Source: Wenzhouxiangella sp. (GTDB lineage: Bacteria; Pseudomonadota; Gammaproteobacteria; Xanthomonadales; Wenzhouxiangellaceae). Taken from it: a stretch of 6,991 nt of DNA. The translations under genes and the position numbers were made by a program. The notes under the pieces are model-generated. The model saw only the letters and a list, made by a program, of their open reading frames with translations. It did not search any database and had not been told where the DNA came from. Each line of letters starts with the position of its first letter. Positions within the stretch are counted from its first letter, which is position 1. The stretch spans positions 1 to 6,991 of the forward strand of contig SKZJ01000319.1 of assembly GCA_007127425.1 (NCBI GenBank), given 5' to 3'. Positions 6,079-6,991 of the stretch are shown in pieces.

Positions 6079-6924
6079 ATGCGTATTCGACTGATCTTGT
6101 TCTGGACGCTGCTCATCCTCCCCCTGGCCGGTGTGGCCGCCGATTGTGGTGCGTCACTGCACAAGGCCCGCGATGCCGGCCACGCCACGGTTACCGTGCT
6201 GTATGTTCCGGCCGCCGGCTGGGCCTACCGTGACAATGACGGTCAGCTGACCGGGGTCACGGTCGAGATCATGCGCCGTTTCGCCGACTACGTCGCCGAC
6301 GAGCGGGGGGTCGAGCTGCGGCTGGATTTCGTCGAGGAGACGGACTGGTCGGTGTTCTACGGTCGGGTGCGCGATGCCGAGGGCGGCGTGTTCGGAATCG
6401 GCAACGTCACGATCACTGACAATCGGCGTGAGGAACTGGCCTTTTCGCCGCCCTACCTCAACAACATCGCCGTGCTGATCACGCACGAGGACGTGGCCAC
6501 GGTTCCCGGCCCGGCCGAAGCGGCCGAATATCTCGAAGGTTTCAAGGCCCTGGCCTTCGCCGGCACCCTGCACGAGACGCGGCTTGAGGCACTGCGCGAG
6601 GAGCACTGGCCGGAACTCGAGATCGAGCGTGCCGGCAGCAACGACGAGATTATCGCCGCGGCGGCCGACGGCACGCACTTCGGTTACATCGATGCCTACA
6701 ATTACTACGGTGCCCGTGATCGCGGCGCGCCGCTTCGGCATCACCCCGCTTTCGACGATCCCGGCGAGGAGTTCGGCGTCATCATGCCGTTGAACAACGA
6801 CTGGCAACCCGTGCTCGAGGCGTTCTTCGAGCACGACGGCGGCCTGATGCAGAGTGCGTTCTACCGCGACCTGCTCGCCGAGCACCTGGGTGAGCCGGTT
6901 GCCGATCTGCTCGCCAGTCCATGA
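6079..6924 (+). CDS. Periplasmic solute-binding protein, family 3 (amino-acid type)
   Basis: 281 residues, the usual length for family 3 binding proteins. A signal peptide spans about residues 1-21 (L-A-G-V-A-A). The mature chain has the features of the PBPb fold: an early strand (V38-T-V-L-Y), the segment G-x-L-T-G-V-x-V-E-I (55-64), and the family signature around 108-126 (G-N-V-T-I-T-D-N-R-R-E-E-L-A-F-S-P-P-Y). A later D-x-x-x-F/Y-G-Y-I-D-A segment (about 198-206) follows in the second lobe. The protein is expected to bind an amino acid or similar small solute in the periplasm. No permease or ATPase gene is next to it here, so it may serve a transporter encoded elsewhere or act as a sensor component; the ligand cannot be read from the sequence. 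The RBS is weak (AGG at 6066-6068, ten bases from the ATG). It has its own terminators before and after, so it is probably monocistronic. Confidence 0.85.
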   Translation: MRIRLILFWTLLILPLAGVAADCGASLHKARDAGHATVTVLYVPAAGWAYRDNDGQLTGVTVEIMRRFADYVADERGVELRLDFVEETDWSVFYGRVRDAEGGVFGIGNVTITDNRREELAFSPPYLNNIAVLITHEDVATVPGPAEAAEYLEGFKALAFAGTLHETRLEALREEHWPELEIERAGSNDEIIAAAADGTHFGYIDAYNYYGARDRGAPLRHHPAFDDPGEEFGVIMPLNNDWQPVLEAFFEHDGGLMQSAFYRDLLAEHLGEPVADLLASP

Positions 6925-6929
6925 CTTCC

Positions 6930-6954
6930 GGCTCAGGCGCGGTTCAGCCTTTTT
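6930..6954 (+). terminator. Probable intrinsic terminator after the solute-binding protein gene
   Basis: GGCT (6930-6933) pairs with AGCC (6946-6949). The stem continues past one C-C mismatch with an A-U and a G-U pair, closing a 6-base loop, and is followed by five T residues (6950-6954). The stem is modest. Confidence 0.5.
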
Positions 6955-6957
6955 CCC

Positions 6958-6982
6958 GATAATCGGTGCCGTCAAACGGGAG
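6958..6982 (+). promoter_or_regulatory. Possible promoter and RBS of a gene starting at the right edge
   Basis: GATAAT (6958-6963) is a fair -10 box inside the short palindrome CCGAT-A-ATCGG (6956-6966), but no clear -35 is seen. GGGAG (6978-6982) is a good Shine-Dalgarno sequence. If the base A at 6991 begins an ATG outside the window, the spacing would be an ideal eight bases. The gene itself is not visible. Confidence 0.35.
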
Positions 6983-6991
6983 TTCAAATCA

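Noticed and set aside
5937..6233. Plus-strand open frame spanning the terminator at 6012-6039
   Set aside because: It runs through a strong terminator and into the solute-binding protein gene in another frame, without an RBS or recognisable product.
6154..6987. Long minus-strand open frame opposite the solute-binding protein gene
   Set aside because: The plus-strand frame carries a signal peptide and the family 3 signature; the opposite frame has no recognisable feature.

Overview
The window is a compact, GC-rich stretch of bacterial chromosome with short intergenic gaps. It most likely comes from a gammaproteobacterium outside the enteric group. The main evidence is a three-gene locus in the order sensor kinase, QseG-like protein, sigma-54 response regulator, which is the gene order of glrK-qseG-glrR (qseE-qseG-qseF) in gammaproteobacteria. 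I cannot fix the genus from the sequence alone. No transposase, CRISPR array, tRNA or rRNA was seen.

Layout: (1) 3-1322 (+) encodes an exported lipoprotein with Asp-box (BNR) repeats, probably a beta-propeller. (2) 1387-1761 (-) is convergent with it and encodes a small exported protein that looks like a cupredoxin without its usual copper ligands. The 64 bases between them hold an intrinsic terminator for the minus-strand gene and a second long hairpin. (3) The divergent gap 1762-2011 contains a perfect match to the GlrR operator consensus TGTC-N10-GACA and a 12-bp palindrome next to a possible -10 box. (4) 2012-5433 is the glr operon: glrK, qseG and glrR overlap by 11 and 14 bases, so they are probably translationally coupled. 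(5) 5434-5664 is a dense control region holding a second perfect GlrR site, a third near-perfect one, a three-copy heptamer repeat, a near-consensus IHF site and a well-matched sigma-54 -24/-12 promoter. All of these point at a small exported EF-hand protein gene, 5665-5910. (6) That gene is followed by a nested, highly base-paired segment and a strong intrinsic terminator (5915-6039). (7) 6079-6924 (+) encodes a periplasmic solute-binding protein of family 3, and the signals of a further gene start at the right edge.

How the parts may work together: GlrK should sense an envelope signal (QseG modulates this in enterics) and phosphorylate GlrR, an AAA+ activator of sigma-54 polymerase. In Escherichia coli GlrR binds TGTC-N10-GACA sites and activates the small-RNA gene glmY, which lies upstream of glrK. 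Here the complete sigma-54 control region lies downstream of glrR instead. It would drive a transcript encoding a secreted calcium-binding-type protein and ending in a structured 3' RNA. This rewired target, with a possible 3'-derived small RNA, is the most interesting proposal in the window. It is an inference from motifs and is untested.
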